A stretch of DNA of 64,000 nt from Streptomyces sp. 1331.2 (lineage in GTDB: Bacteria; Actinomycetota; Actinomycetes; Streptomycetales; Streptomycetaceae): contig NZ_OBMJ01000001.1 of the NCBI RefSeq assembly GCF_900199205.1, positions 2,607,001 to 2,671,000 on the forward strand. Direction: 5' to 3'. The translations under genes and the position numbers were made by a program. The notes under the pieces are model-generated. The model was not told where the DNA came from, made no database searches, and saw nothing but the letters and a program-made list of their open reading frames with translations. Shown one piece after another: positions 17,489 to 28,834 of the stretch. How positions within the stretch are numbered: the first letter of the stretch is position 1; the number at the start of each line of letters is the position of its first letter.

Positions 17489-18358
17489 CTACTTGCCCTC
17501 GTACGGGTAGAAGCCGCGGCCGCTCTTGCGGCCCAGGTCGCCGGCGGTGACCATGCGGGCCATGAGCTCCGGGGCGGCGAACTTCTCGTCCTGGGTCTCG
17601 GTGTAGATGTTGCGGGCGGCGTGCAGCAGGATGTCCACGCCGGTCAGGTCGGCGGTCTCCAGCGGGCCCATCGCGTGGCCGAAGCCGAGGCGGCAGGCGG
17701 TGTCGATGTCCTCGGCGGTGGCGACGCCCGACTCGTACAGCTTGGCGGCCTCGACGACCAGCGCGGTGATCAGGCGGGTGGTGACGAAGCCGGCGACGTC
17801 GCGGTTGACCACCACGACCTCCTTGCCGATGCCCTCGGCGTAGGCGCGGACGGTGGCCAGCGTCTCGTCGCTGGTCTTGTAGCCGCGGACCAGCTCGACC
17901 AGCTTCATCATCGGGACCGGCGAGAAGAAGTGGACGCCGACGACCGACTCCGGGCGCCGGGTGGCGGCGGCGATCCGGGTGATCGGGATGGCGGAGGTGT
18001 TGGAAGCCAGCACCGCGCCGTCCTTGGCGAGCTTGTCGAGCTCGCGGAAGACGGCCTCCTTGACCTCCAGCTGCTCGAACACGGCCTCGACCACGATGTC
18101 GGCCTCGGCGACGGCGCCCAGGTCGGTGGTGGTGGTGATCCGGCCCAGCGCGGCCTCGGCGTCCTCGGCGCTCAGCCTGCCCTTGGCGACGAACTTCTCG
18201 TAGGAGGCGCGGATACCCGCGAGGCCGCGCTGCAGCGCCTCCTCGGTGACGTCCCGCAGCACCACCGGGTGGCCGGCCTGGGCGGAGACCTGGGCGATGC
18301 CGGCACCCATCAGGCCGGCACCGATCACGGCGATCTGCTTGCTGGACGCGTTGCTCAT
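17489..18358 (-). CDS. 3-hydroxybutyryl-CoA dehydrogenase
   Basis: NAD(P)-dependent 3-hydroxyacyl-CoA dehydrogenase of 289 residues that interconverts acetoacetyl-CoA and 3-hydroxybutyryl-CoA. The Rossmann dinucleotide motif is IAVIGAGLMGAGIAQ near the N-terminus. The catalytic His/Glu pair lies around GVHFFSPVPMMKLVELV, and VNRDVAGFVTTRLI is the conserved boundary to the C-terminal helical domain, ending with GRKSGRGFYPYEGK. The ATG at 18358 is preferred; the open frame extends 50 codons upstream without homology. It probably works with thiolases such as that at the left end of the window in butyryl-CoA/ethylmalonyl-CoA or polyhydroxybutyrate metabolism. Confidence 0.93.
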   Translation of the reverse strand: MSNASSKQIAVIGAGLMGAGIAQVSAQAGHPVVLRDVTEEALQRGLAGIRASYEKFVAKGRLSAEDAEAALGRITTTTDLGAVAEADIVVEAVFEQLEVKEAVFRELDKLAKDGAVLASNTSAIPITRIAAATRRPESVVGVHFFSPVPMMKLVELVRGYKTSDETLATVRAYAEGIGKEVVVVNRDVAGFVTTRLITALVVEAAKLYESGVATAEDIDTACRLGFGHAMGPLETADLTGVDILLHAARNIYTETQDEKFAAPELMARMVTAGDLGRKSGRGFYPYEGK

Positions 18359-18561
18359 GGCTGGGTCTCCCGATGCCGTCGCCGCCTCGCGGGCGGGCCC
18401 TGAAGGCGGCTCAGGGCAGGGGTGACCGCCGGAGAGCCGCATCGCTCGTCCCCGGGACTCTAGTGCCCGGATCCCGCCCGCAATAGCAATCGAGAGTGTG
18501 ATCTGCAACCGACCTGGTCAGCCGCCCAAGTAGCCGATCGGAGGGTCGGACGGTCGGACGG

Positions 18562-19212
18562 TCAGATGGTCAGTCCGAGGTCCTGGGCGAGGATCGCCGC
18601 CTGCACCCGGCTGCGCAGCCGCAGCTTCGCCAGGATCCGGCTGACATGCGTCTTGGTGGTCGCCTCGGCCATCTCCAGCCGGGCCGCGATCTCCCCGTTG
18701 GACATCCCCGTCCCGAGGCAGGCCAGCACCTCCCGCTCGCGGCCGGTCAGCCCGGCCACCGCCTCCCGGGCCTCCGGCCCGACCTGCCGCTCCGGGCGGG
18801 CGAAGGCCCCGATCAGCCGCCTGGTCACCGAGGGCGCCAGCATGCCGTCCCCGCGCGCCACCGTCCGGATGCCCTCGACCAGGGTGTCCGCCTCCAGGTC
18901 CTTGAGCAGGAACCCGGCCGCACCCGCGCGCAACGCCCCGTAGACGTACTCGTCCAGATCGAAGGTGGTCAGCACGAGCACCTGGGCGGCCCCGGCGGCG
19001 ACCACCTCGCGGGTCGCCGAGACGCCGTCCAGCCGGGGCATCTGCACGTCCATCAGCACCACGTCCGGCCGCAGTTCCAGCGCGAGCCGGACGGCCTCCT
19101 CGCCGTCGGCGGCCTGCCCGACCACCTCGAACTCCGGCTCGGCGCGCAGGATCATCACCAGCGCCGCCCGTACCGCCGCCTGGTCCTCGGCCACCAGCAC
19201 CCGGATCGTCAT
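18562..19212 (-). CDS. NarL-family response regulator
   Basis: Two-component transcription factor of 216 residues. Receiver domain: acidic pair in VLVAEDQ, phosphoacceptor Asp55 in VLMDVQMPRLDG, and the conserved Lys in GFLLKDLEA. The C-terminal LuxR-type helix-turn-helix is LTGREREVLACLGTGMSNGE onwards. Its ATG overlaps the stop of the upstream histidine kinase by four bases (19209-19212), so kinase and regulator are made together. Tandem GGTCGGAC-like octamers overlap its stop codon at about 18544-18575. The target genes are unknown. Confidence 0.92.
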   Translation of the reverse strand: MTIRVLVAEDQAAVRAALVMILRAEPEFEVVGQAADGEEAVRLALELRPDVVLMDVQMPRLDGVSATREVVAAGAAQVLVLTTFDLDEYVYGALRAGAAGFLLKDLEADTLVEGIRTVARGDGMLAPSVTRRLIGAFARPERQVGPEAREAVAGLTGREREVLACLGTGMSNGEIAARLEMAEATTKTHVSRILAKLRLRSRVQAAILAQDLGLTI

Positions 19213-20411
19213 GCCCGCCCCTCGCTCTCCTGCGCCCGCGGCAGCACCGCGCGCACGCTCCAGTACCCGTCCTTCGGTCCGGCCTCGAAGCTGCCGCCGA
19301 GCAGTCCGGCCCGCTCCGCCATGCCCACCAATCCGGCCCGGGCGCCGGGCAGTCCGCGGCCGGGCTCGTCCCGGTACGGGCTGTCGACGGCGATCCGCAG
19401 GTCCTCGGGCCCGAACTCCAGCCGCAGCCGGACCAGTCCGGGCGCGGCGTGCTTGAGCGCATTGGTCAGCGACTCCTGGACGATCCGGTACGCGGCCAGC
19501 CCGACCGGCACCGGCAGCTGCCCGCGCTCACCGTGCTCGGCCAGCTCGAAGTCCAGCCCGACGTCCCGGCCGGCCGCCCGGGCCTTCGCCAGCAGGGCGT
19601 CCACCGCGGCCAGGTCGGGCGCCGCGTACGACTCGTCGACCTCTCCCCCGCCACTGTCCCGGAGCAGTCCGATCATGCGACGCATTTCGGCCAATCCCTG
19701 GACGCTGTTCTCCCGGATCACCGCCAGCACCTCCACCAGCGGGTCGTCCTCGGGCAGGCTCCGCCGCCGGGCGACGGACTGCGCGCCGGTGGCGTGGATC
19801 GCGATCGCCGACAGGTGGTTGGCCACCACGTCGTGCAACTCCCGTGCCATCCGCGCCCGTTCGGCGCCCACCGCCTCCCGGCGGTCGAGCTCCGAGAGCA
19901 GCGCGGTCTGTTCGGCCCGCAGCCGCTCGGTCTCCGCCTCCTGCCGGTGCTTGCGCACCAGGTCGCCGGTCCACACCGGGGCCAGGAACACCAGCGAGCC
20001 GACCACCACGATCAGCAGTCCGGCCGCGGTGCCGCCCGCGTACCAGGCCAGGCCGGAGAGCACCAGCACGGTCGCGCCGCCGGTCAGGTGCAGCACCCGC
20101 GACATCCGCCGGGTGCCGTAGAGCACCGCCGCGTACAGCAGATCGGTGTACATGATCATCGTCGCCAGCAGGCTGCCGGAGAACACGCTGGCCGCGAAGG
20201 CCAGCCCGCCCACCGTCACCGCGAGCACCGGCCGGGTCCGCCGGACCAGTTCCAGCCCCGCCATCACCAGCATCGGCAGCGCCACCGCCCACAGCGGCAG
20301 GCGGTCGGCCCGGTCGTACACCTTGAAGGCGATCAGCACGGCGCCGCCGAGCAGCCCGGCCAGGGCGATCAGCCGGTCGAGCCGGCGCGGGGGGACGGAC
20401 GGTAGGAGCAC
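19209..20411 (-). CDS. sensor histidine kinase (HisKA_3)
   Basis: Membrane sensor kinase of 400 residues, partner of the response regulator it overlaps. The N-terminal 145 residues contain about five hydrophobic segments (LIALAGLLGGAVLIAF, LPLWAVALPMLVMAGL and others) with little extracytoplasmic sequence, so the signal is probably sensed in or at the membrane. The phosphoacceptor is His193 in MARELHDVVANHLSAI, followed by the HATPase domain with ESLTNALKHA (N box) and GLVGMAERAGLLGG (G box). The GTG at 20411 was chosen because the sequence upstream is low-complexity and non-homologous. Confidence 0.88.
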   Translation of the reverse strand: MLLPSVPPRRLDRLIALAGLLGGAVLIAFKVYDRADRLPLWAVALPMLVMAGLELVRRTRPVLAVTVGGLAFAASVFSGSLLATMIMYTDLLYAAVLYGTRRMSRVLHLTGGATVLVLSGLAWYAGGTAAGLLIVVVGSLVFLAPVWTGDLVRKHRQEAETERLRAEQTALLSELDRREAVGAERARMARELHDVVANHLSAIAIHATGAQSVARRRSLPEDDPLVEVLAVIRENSVQGLAEMRRMIGLLRDSGGGEVDESYAAPDLAAVDALLAKARAAGRDVGLDFELAEHGERGQLPVPVGLAAYRIVQESLTNALKHAAPGLVRLRLEFGPEDLRIAVDSPYRDEPGRGLPGARAGLVGMAERAGLLGGSFEAGPKDGYWSVRAVLPRAQESEGRA

Positions 20412-20567
20412 GTCCCCATCCCACCATTCCCGGCGGCCCACCCGGCTCGGGTCCACGGAGGAGGCCGCTACATCGAAAGATGCAGGCCCGGACGGCACCG
20501 CACGACGACGACACGGGCGCACCCGCGCACGAGGCTGGAGGCACCGCCGAACGCCCTGGAGCAGAAC

Positions 20568-21164
20568 GTGATCGTCACCCTCATCGTCGCGGCCGAGATC
20601 TCCTGGTGGATCGTGCTCGGCCTCGCCCTCTCCGCCCGCTACCTGCTGCGGTGGCAGCGCACCAGCACCGTGCTGCTGCTCGGCCTCCCCGCGGTCGACC
20701 TCGCCCTGTACGCGCTCACCGTGCTCAACCTGCGCGGCGGCGCCGAGGCGAGCTGGGTGCACGCGCTCGCCGCGAGCTACGCCGGCTTCTCGGTCGGCTA
20801 CGGCCCCTCGCTGGTCCGCTGGGCCGACCGGCACTTCCTGCACCGCTTCGCCGGCGGCCCCAAGCCGCTGCCCTCGCCGAAGTACGGCCCGGAGCGGACC
20901 AGGTACGAGTGGCAGGTCGCCGGCCGCACCGTCGTCTCCGCCGCGATCACGCTGAGCCTGATCACCCTGCTCGTCCCGCTCTCCGCGGGCTCGGCCCACT
21001 ACGACACCTTCGCCCAGTGGTACTGGAAGCTCGGCATCGCGGCCGTGGTCAACCTGGTCGTGGCCGGCTGCTTCTCGCTCTGGCCCAAGGAGGCGCCGGA
21101 GGGCGTCCGGGTCGAGAACGGCCGCGTGGTGGCCGAGGAGAAGGCCCCGGCCGACCGGCTCTAG
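20568..21164 (+). CDS. membrane protein, four-span, unknown function
   Basis: Protein of 198 residues with hydrophobic segments near residues 3-25, 35-55, 120-140 and 150-170, and a charged loop containing HFLHRFAGGPKPLPSPKYG. The family is common in Streptomyces but has no assigned role. The GTG at 20568 has GGAG seven bases upstream. It is divergent from the histidine kinase across 156 bases and overlaps the 3' end of the convergent adenosyltransferase gene by four bases. The C-terminal tail (EGVRVENGRVVAEEKAP) is hydrophilic and probably cytosolic. Confidence 0.78.
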   Translation: MIVTLIVAAEISWWIVLGLALSARYLLRWQRTSTVLLLGLPAVDLALYALTVLNLRGGAEASWVHALAASYAGFSVGYGPSLVRWADRHFLHRFAGGPKPLPSPKYGPERTRYEWQVAGRTVVSAAITLSLITLLVPLSAGSAHYDTFAQWYWKLGIAAVVNLVVAGCFSLWPKEAPEGVRVENGRVVAEEKAPADRL

Positions 21165-21733
21165 CGGTTCTCGCCCGGCACCCAGAGCACGTCCCCGCGC
21201 TCCTTGTTGGCCACCCGGGCCAGGATGAACAGCAGGTCGGAGAGCCGGTTGAGGTACTTCGCGGTCAGCGGGTTGACGGTGTCGCCGTGCTCCGCGATCG
21301 CCGCCCAGGTGGAGCGCTCGGCCCGCCGCACCACCGTGCAGGCCAGGTGCAGGTGGGCCGCGCCGGCCGTGCCGCCGGGCAGGATGAAGCTGCGCAGCTT
21401 CTCCACCTGCTCCAGGTAGTGGTCGCAGTCCCCCTCCAGCCGGTCGACGTAGGACTGCAGCACCCGCAGCGGCGGGTACTTCGGGTCCTCGACCACCGGG
21501 GTGGACAGGTCGGCGCCGACGTCGAACAGGTCGTTCTGGACCCGGACCAGCACCGCCGCCACGTCCTCCGGCAGCCCCCCGACCGCGAGGGCCACCCCGA
21601 TCGCCGCGTTCGCCTCGTTGGCGTCGGCGTACGCGATCAGCCGCGGATCGGTCTTGGTGGTCCGGCTCATGTCGCCGAGCGCGGTGGTGCCGTCGTCGCC
21701 GGTACGGGTGTAGATGCGCGTCAGATTGACCAT
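21161..21733 (-). CDS. cob(I)yrinic acid a,c-diamide adenosyltransferase, PduO type
   Basis: ATP:corrinoid adenosyltransferase that makes coenzyme B12, needed by methylmalonyl-CoA mutase and related enzymes. The 190-residue length fits PduO-type enzymes. The ATP-binding N-terminus is TRIYTRTGDDGTTALGDMSR, and the helical bundle contains the conserved RRAERSTW segment and NRLSDLLFILAR. The ATG at 21733 is the only sensible start. It stands alone; no cobalamin riboswitch was recognised in the 22 bases before the upstream gene or in its short leader. Its presence agrees with the B12-dependent pathway implied by methylmalonyl-CoA epimerase at the left end. Confidence 0.93.
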   Translation of the reverse strand: MVNLTRIYTRTGDDGTTALGDMSRTTKTDPRLIAYADANEANAAIGVALAVGGLPEDVAAVLVRVQNDLFDVGADLSTPVVEDPKYPPLRVLQSYVDRLEGDCDHYLEQVEKLRSFILPGGTAGAAHLHLACTVVRRAERSTWAAIAEHGDTVNPLTAKYLNRLSDLLFILARVANKERGDVLWVPGENR

Positions 21734-21755
21734 GCGGCCACCCTAGCCCGGCGGG

Positions 21756-22256
21756 TTAGGCGACGTTAACCCTCTGCCCGGGCGGGGCCGCCTCCAGCCA
21801 GGCGAGGAAGCCGGTCAGTGCGTCCTCGCTCATCGCCAGCTCCAGCGGCGCCCCGTTGTGCAGGCAGCGCAGCACCACCGAGCCGGAGAGCAGCGCCAGC
21901 TCCTCCTGGCCCTCCGGGTAGCGCCGGCCGAGCACCTCGATCTCCCGGCGCGGCAGCACCTTGCGCGGGCGCGGGGCGTACGAGAAGACCCGGAACCACT
22001 CGATCGAGTCGCCGCTGTACCGGCCGATACCGAAAACCCACCCCTTGCCGTCGGTCGGGGGGACCGGGGCGGAGGTGGGTTTGCCGTTCTCGTCGAGGTC
22101 GGGCTGCGTCGAGGCGTCCGCGGGCATTTTGAGCCGGTAACTGCAGTCGAACGTGCCGCCCACCCGCTGGATCAGGCGGCGGCGCACGGCGAAGGCCATC
22201 AGGCCGATCACACCCAGGGCCACGACCGCCGCACACACCACAAGCGCGAGGACCAT
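21756..22256 (-). CDS. DUF2550 family membrane-anchored protein
   Basis: Actinobacterial DUF2550 protein of 166 residues, conserved immediately downstream of the ATP synthase operon. A single N-terminal membrane anchor (MVLALVVCAAVVALGVIGLM) is followed by a basic stop (VRRRLIQR) and a soluble domain with FDCSYRL, VFGIGRYSGDSIEWFRVFSY and ending AAPPGQRVNVA. The ATG at 22256 lies nine bases after GGAGG; a GTG two codons upstream is closer (three bases) and less likely. A seven-base hairpin (22292-22298 with 22306-22312) lies in its leader. The role is unknown; envelope localisation is inferred from the anchor. Confidence 0.88.
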   Translation of the reverse strand: MVLALVVCAAVVALGVIGLMAFAVRRRLIQRVGGTFDCSYRLKMPADASTQPDLDENGKPTSAPVPPTDGKGWVFGIGRYSGDSIEWFRVFSYAPRPRKVLPRREIEVLGRRYPEGQEELALLSGSVVLRCLHNGAPLELAMSEDALTGFLAWLEAAPPGQRVNVA

Positions 22257-22331
22257 GCTCACCTACCTCCTCGCTACCCGCGTTCCCCGTAGCGGTCGTA
22301 TCAAGCGACCGCGCTGACCTACCAACTACGA

Positions 22332-22373
22332 CGACAGTCCCGGGGTCACGCTCGCGCGTCCCCGGGACCGTCG
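22332..22373. terminator. terminator of the atp operon
   Basis: Long hairpin: CGAC/GTCG, one mismatch, nine-base GTCCCGGGG/CCCCGGGAC stem (22337-22345 with 22360-22368), and an inner ACGC/GCGT stem. It lies downstream of atpC on the minus strand and upstream of the DUF2550 gene. Confidence 0.8.
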
Positions 22374-22404
22374 GTCGACCCCGCCAAGCCGGGGTCCGGC
22401 ACAC

Positions 22405-22788
22405 TCAGACGTGGGCCTTGAGGCCGCGCGCCGCGAACAGCCGGACCTCGGCACGCCGCTCGGCGTGCGCGTCCAGGTCCGACTGGGCCTTCTCCAGTGC
22501 GCGCTCGGCACGCGCGACGTCGATCTCGTCCGCCAGCTCGGCGATCTCCGCGAGCAGAGACAGCTTGTTGTCGGCGAAGGAGATGAAGCCGCCGTGCACC
22601 GCGGCGATCACGGTGCCGCCGTCCACCGTGCGGATGGTGACCGGACCGGTCTCCAGCACGCTCAGCACCGGGGTGTGGCCCGGCATGATGCCGGTGTCAC
22701 CGGAGGCCGTACGGGCGACGACGATGGTGGCCGCGCCGGACCACACCTTGCGGTCGGCTGCGACCAGCTCGACGTGCAGCTCAGCCAA
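22405..22788 (-). CDS. atpC: ATP synthase epsilon subunit
   Basis: Central-stalk subunit of F1 that couples rotation and inhibits ATP hydrolysis. The 127-residue protein has the N-terminal beta-sandwich (LHVELVAADRKVWSGAATIV, IMPGHTPVLSVLETGPV) and the C-terminal helical hairpin ending in RAERALEKAQSDLDAHAERR. The ATG at 22788 follows GGAG. Unusually for this operon it is separated from atpD by 184 bases holding a strong hairpin, so its expression may differ from that of the other subunits. Confidence 0.96.
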   Translation of the reverse strand: MAELHVELVAADRKVWSGAATIVVARTASGDTGIMPGHTPVLSVLETGPVTIRTVDGGTVIAAVHGGFISFADNKLSLLAEIAELADEIDVARAERALEKAQSDLDAHAERRAEVRLFAARGLKAHV

Positions 22789-22910
22789 CGTGGGCTCCTA
22801 GGCTCATGCAACGCCCGATTACTCGGGAGTTTCGGTAAGAATAACGGCCCCGCGCCTCCGGCATGAAACCGGCGGCACGGATTTGACCGGAATCACAGCC
22901 GATGCGACGC

Positions 22911-22944
22911 GAGGGGTGGGTCCCAGGGCTGGGGCCCACCCCTC
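22911..22944. terminator. terminator-like hairpin between atpD and atpC
   Basis: A 15-pair stem (22911-22925 with 22930-22944, including one G-T pair) closes on a four-base loop. It lies 29 bases after the atpD stop on the minus strand and before atpC. No T tract follows. It may act as a partial terminator or as a 3'-end stabiliser for the upstream operon mRNA; the remaining gap may hold a separate atpC promoter (TATTCT is present near 22838), but this is weak. Confidence 0.7.
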
Positions 22945-22972
22945 ACGGTCACTCAGCTGCTACCGGCCGCGA

Positions 22973-25335
<2,363 letters not shown>

Positions 25336-25367
25336 GGGTCGTTACGTCCTTTCCCTCGCTACCGGAC

Positions 25368-26942
25368 TCAGGCCTGCTCGGAGAGCAGCTTGCCGTCAGC
25401 GGTCTGGTAACCCTGCTTGAAGGCCTCGATCGCGGTGGTCAGCGCGTCGACGGTGCCGTCGGCCAGCAGACCGGTCTCGACGATGCCGGCCAGCAGGTCC
25501 TTGTGCTGCAGGCGGACGTGGTCCAGGAACTCGCGCTCGAAGCGGCGGATCTCGGCGACCGGGACGTCGTCCATCTTGCCGGTGGTGCCGGCCCAGATGG
25601 AGACGACCTGCTCCTCGACCGGGAACGGCTGGTACTGGCCCTGCTTCAGCAGCTCGACCATGCGCGCACCGCGCTCCAGCTGGGCCTTGGAGGCCGCGTC
25701 CAGGTCGGAACCGAAGGCGGCGAAGGCCTCCAGCTCACGGTACTGGGCGAGGTCCAGGCGCAGACGGCCGGCGACCGAGCGCATGGCCTTGATCTGGGCG
25801 GAGCCACCGACGCGGGAGACCGAGATACCGACGTTCACGGCCGGGCGGATGCCGGCGTTGAACAGGTCGGACTCCAGGAAGCACTGGCCGTCGGTGATGG
25901 AGATGACGTTGGTCGGGATGTACGCCGAGACGTCGTTGGCCTTGGTCTCGATGATCGGCAGACCGGTCATCGAGCCGCCGCCCAGGGCGTCGTTCAGCTT
26001 GGCGCAGCGCTCCAGCAGACGGGAGTGCAGGTAGAAGACGTCACCCGGGTACGCCTCGCGGCCCGGCGGGCGGCGCAGCAGCAGGGAGACGGAGCGGTAG
26101 GCCTCGGCCTGCTTCGACAGGTCGTCGAAGATGATCAGGACGTGCTTGCCGTCGTACATCCACTCCTGGCCGATGGCCGAACCGGTGTACGGGGCGAGGT
26201 ACTTGAAGCCGGCCGGGTCGGAGGCGGGAGCGGCCACGATGGTGGTGTACTCCAGCGCGCCGGCCTCCTCCAGGGCGCCGCGGACGGACGCGATGGTGGA
26301 GCCCTTCTGGCCCACGGCGACGTAGATGCAGCGGACCTGCTTCTCCGGGTCGCCCGAGCGCCAGTTGTCGCGCTGGTTGATGATCGTGTCGACGGCCACC
26401 GCGGTCTTGCCGGTCTGGCGGTCACCGATGATCAGCTGGCGCTGGCCGCGGCCGATCGGGGTCATCGCGTCGATGGCCTTGATGCCGGTCTGCAGCGGCT
26501 GCTTGACCGACTTGCGGGCCATGACGCCGGGGGCCTGCAGCTCCAGGGCGCGACGGCCGGTGGCCGCGATCTCGCCGAGGCCGTCGATCGGGTTGCCCAG
26601 CGGGTCCACGACGCGGCCGAGGTAGCCGTCGCCGACCGGAACCGAGAGGACCTCGCCGGTGCGGCGCACGGTCTGGCCCTCTTCGATGCCGCCGAACTCA
26701 CCCAGGACGACGACACCGATCTCGCGGGTGTCGAGGTTCAGCGCGAGGCCGAGCGTCCCGTCCTCGAACTTCAGCAGCTCGTTCGCCATGACCGAGGGCA
26801 GGCCCTCGACATGCGCGATACCGTCCGCCGCGTCAGTGACCGTGCCGACCTCTTCCACAGAAGCGGCGTCCGGCTGGTACGACTGGACAAAGTCGGCCAG
26901 CGCGTCCCGGATCTCCTCCGGACGGATCGTAAGCTCCGCCAT
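25368..26942 (-). CDS. atpA: ATP synthase alpha subunit
   Basis: Non-catalytic nucleotide-binding subunit of F1, 524 residues. The N-terminus [20 protein letters not shown] is that of actinobacterial AtpA. The P-loop is [13 protein letters not shown] and the arginine-finger region lies in [14 protein letters not shown] and the following SRVGG. The ATG at 26942 follows GGAGAGCAGGGAAGCCTG. A 156-base gap upstream, holding two perfect hairpins, separates it from atpH. Confidence 0.97.
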   Translation of the reverse strand: MAELTIRPEEIRDALADFVQSYQPDAASVEEVGTVTDAADGIAHVEGLPSVMANELLKFEDGTLGLALNLDTREIGVVVLGEFGGIEEGQTVRRTGEVLSVPVGDGYLGRVVDPLGNPIDGLGEIAATGRRALELQAPGVMARKSVKQPLQTGIKAIDAMTPIGRGQRQLIIGDRQTGKTAVAVDTIINQRDNWRSGDPEKQVRCIYVAVGQKGSTIASVRGALEEAGALEYTTIVAAPASDPAGFKYLAPYTGSAIGQEWMYDGKHVLIIFDDLSKQAEAYRSVSLLLRRPPGREAYPGDVFYLHSRLLERCAKLNDALGGGSMTGLPIIETKANDVSAYIPTNVISITDGQCFLESDLFNAGIRPAVNVGISVSRVGGSAQIKAMRSVAGRLRLDLAQYRELEAFAAFGSDLDAASKAQLERGARMVELLKQGQYQPFPVEEQVVSIWAGTTGKMDDVPVAEIRRFEREFLDHVRLQHKDLLAGIVETGLLADGTVDALTTAIEAFKQGYQTADGKLLSEQA

Positions 26943-27010
26943 CAGGCTTCCCTGCTCTCCTAGTTTGCGATCCTCGGCCCGCCATTGAGGGCCGCAAGTA
27001 CTCGACTCTC

Positions 27011-27062
27011 GGCCGGGTCGTATGAACCGGCCGTACGTTTTGCCGGCTCCTTGGGGAGCCGG
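27011..27062. other. two hairpins between atpH and atpA
   Basis: Two perfect stem-loops stand in the atpH-atpA gap: six pairs at 27011-27016 with 27027-27032, and eight pairs at 27043-27050 with 27055-27062 around a TTGG loop. They are within the operon transcript, so they more likely affect mRNA processing, stability or subunit stoichiometry than full termination. Confidence 0.65.
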
Positions 27063-27098
27063 TTTCCCGACCGAGGGTCGGATGTGCTGCTCGGTTGC

Positions 27099-27914
27099 TC
27101 AGCCTTCGAGCGACTGGCGAGCGCCTTCGAGGCGGCTCGACACGGTGCCGTCGATGATCTCGTCGCCGATCTGCACCCGCACGCCGCCGACGACCTCGGG
27201 GTCGACGTCGATGTTCAGGTGGACCTGGCGGCCGTACATCCGGCCCAGAGCACCGGTCAGGCGCTCCTTCTGGGTGTCCGACAGCGGAACCGCGGTGGTG
27301 ACCAGGGCCACTACCCGGCCGCGGCGCGCGGCGGCGAGCTTGGAGTAGGACTCCAGGCCCTGCTCAAGGCTACGGCCACGCGGCGCGTTCACGAGGGCGG
27401 TGACCAGCCGGACGGTGCCCGCGTTGGCGCGGCCGCCGAGCAGCTTCTTGATCAGCTCCGCCTTGGCGACGGCGCCGGCCTTCGGCTCGGTCAGCGCGGA
27501 GCGCAGCTCGTGCGAGCCGCTCACCACCCGGCCGAAGCGGAACAGCTCGTCCTCGACGTCGTCCAGGGCGCCGGCCTTGTCCGCGGCGATGATCTCGGCG
27601 TACGCGGCGAGCTCCTCGGTCGCGTCCACCAGGTCGCGCGAGCCCGACCAGCGGGAGCGGACCAGCCCGGAGACCAGGTCGACGGCCTCGCCGGAGACCT
27701 GACCGGTCAGCAGCGAGGTGACCAGCTGGGCCTTGTCCTGGCCCGACCGCGAGGGGTCGGTCAGGACGCGGCGCAGCGACACCTCACGGTCCAGGACGGC
27801 CGTGACGGCGGTGAGCTCCTCGGCGAGCTTGGCCGCGTCCACCGAGGTGGAGTCGGTCAGGCTCTCCAGGTTCTGCCGGCCGGCGGCGAGCGCTTCGCGG
27901 CTGGCGCCGATCAC
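27099..27914 (-). CDS. atpH: ATP synthase delta subunit
   Basis: Peripheral-stalk subunit that attaches to the top of the F1 head (bacterial delta). The 271-residue protein is typical of actinobacteria, which have a longer delta than Escherichia coli. It begins MIGASREALAAGRQNLESLT and ends with the conserved ring-binding region LNIDVDPEVVGGVRVQIGDE followed by IIDGTVSSRLEGARQSLEG. The ATG overlaps the atpF stop by four bases (27911-27914), indicating coupled translation. Confidence 0.95.
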   Translation of the reverse strand: MIGASREALAAGRQNLESLTDSTSVDAAKLAEELTAVTAVLDREVSLRRVLTDPSRSGQDKAQLVTSLLTGQVSGEAVDLVSGLVRSRWSGSRDLVDATEELAAYAEIIAADKAGALDDVEDELFRFGRVVSGSHELRSALTEPKAGAVAKAELIKKLLGGRANAGTVRLVTALVNAPRGRSLEQGLESYSKLAAARRGRVVALVTTAVPLSDTQKERLTGALGRMYGRQVHLNIDVDPEVVGGVRVQIGDEIIDGTVSSRLEGARQSLEG

Positions 27915-28468
27915 TTGGCCGCACCCTGAGCAACGGCGGCCTTGGCCTCCAGCTCGTCCAGGAAGCGGTCGACGACGCCGCTCTGGCGGGTGTGCTCCTC
28001 AAGGGACTCACCCACGATGCGGGACGCCAGCTGGGTGGCCAGCGAGCCCACGTCCTGGCGCAGGGCGGCAGTCGCCTGCTTCTTGTCCGCCTCGATCTGG
28101 GCGTGACCGGCCGCGACGATGGCCTCGCGCTGACGCTGGCCCTCCTCGCGCATCTCGGCGAGCTGGGCGGCACCCTGCTCGCGAGCCTGCTCGACGATGC
28201 GGGCAGCCTCGTGGCGCGCCTCGGCGAGCTCGGCGCGGTACTGCTCAAGCAGGGCCTGGGCCTCGGCCTGAGCGGCCTCGGCGCGCTCCATGCCGCCCTC
28301 GATGGCGTCCCGGCGCTCCGACAGCACCTTCTCGATGCTGGGGAGGAGCTTCTTGCCGAGCAGCCCGAAGACGATGAAGAAGCAGAGCAGGCCGATGATG
28401 ATCTCGGGCCACGCGGGGAGGAGCGGGTTCATCTGCTCCTCGGCCGCGAGCGAAGCCGCGATGGTCAT
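27911..28468 (-). CDS. atpF: ATP synthase b subunit
   Basis: Membrane-anchored stalk subunit of Fo, 185 residues. One transmembrane segment (EIIIGLLCFFIVFGLLGKKL) is followed by a long charged coiled coil (RAEAAQAEAQALLEQYRAEL and beyond). The ATG at 28468 is followed by a short N-terminal region before the membrane span, as in other Streptomyces. It overlaps atpH by four bases and follows atpE by 35 bases. Confidence 0.96.
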   Translation of the reverse strand: MTIAASLAAEEQMNPLLPAWPEIIIGLLCFFIVFGLLGKKLLPSIEKVLSERRDAIEGGMERAEAAQAEAQALLEQYRAELAEARHEAARIVEQAREQGAAQLAEMREEGQRQREAIVAAGHAQIEADKKQATAALRQDVGSLATQLASRIVGESLEEHTRQSGVVDRFLDELEAKAAVAQGAAK

Positions 28469-28503
28469 ATCTGGACCTTCCTCAGAAAGGGGCTACGCCG
28501 GAA

Positions 28504-28813
<310 letters not shown>

Positions 28814-28834
28814 GGGAGGCCAGGGCCTCGGGGC

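Noticed and set aside
21734..22404. Cobalamin riboswitch for the adenosyltransferase
   Set aside because: The gene has only 22 bases before its upstream neighbour's end and no B12-box-like sequence was found.
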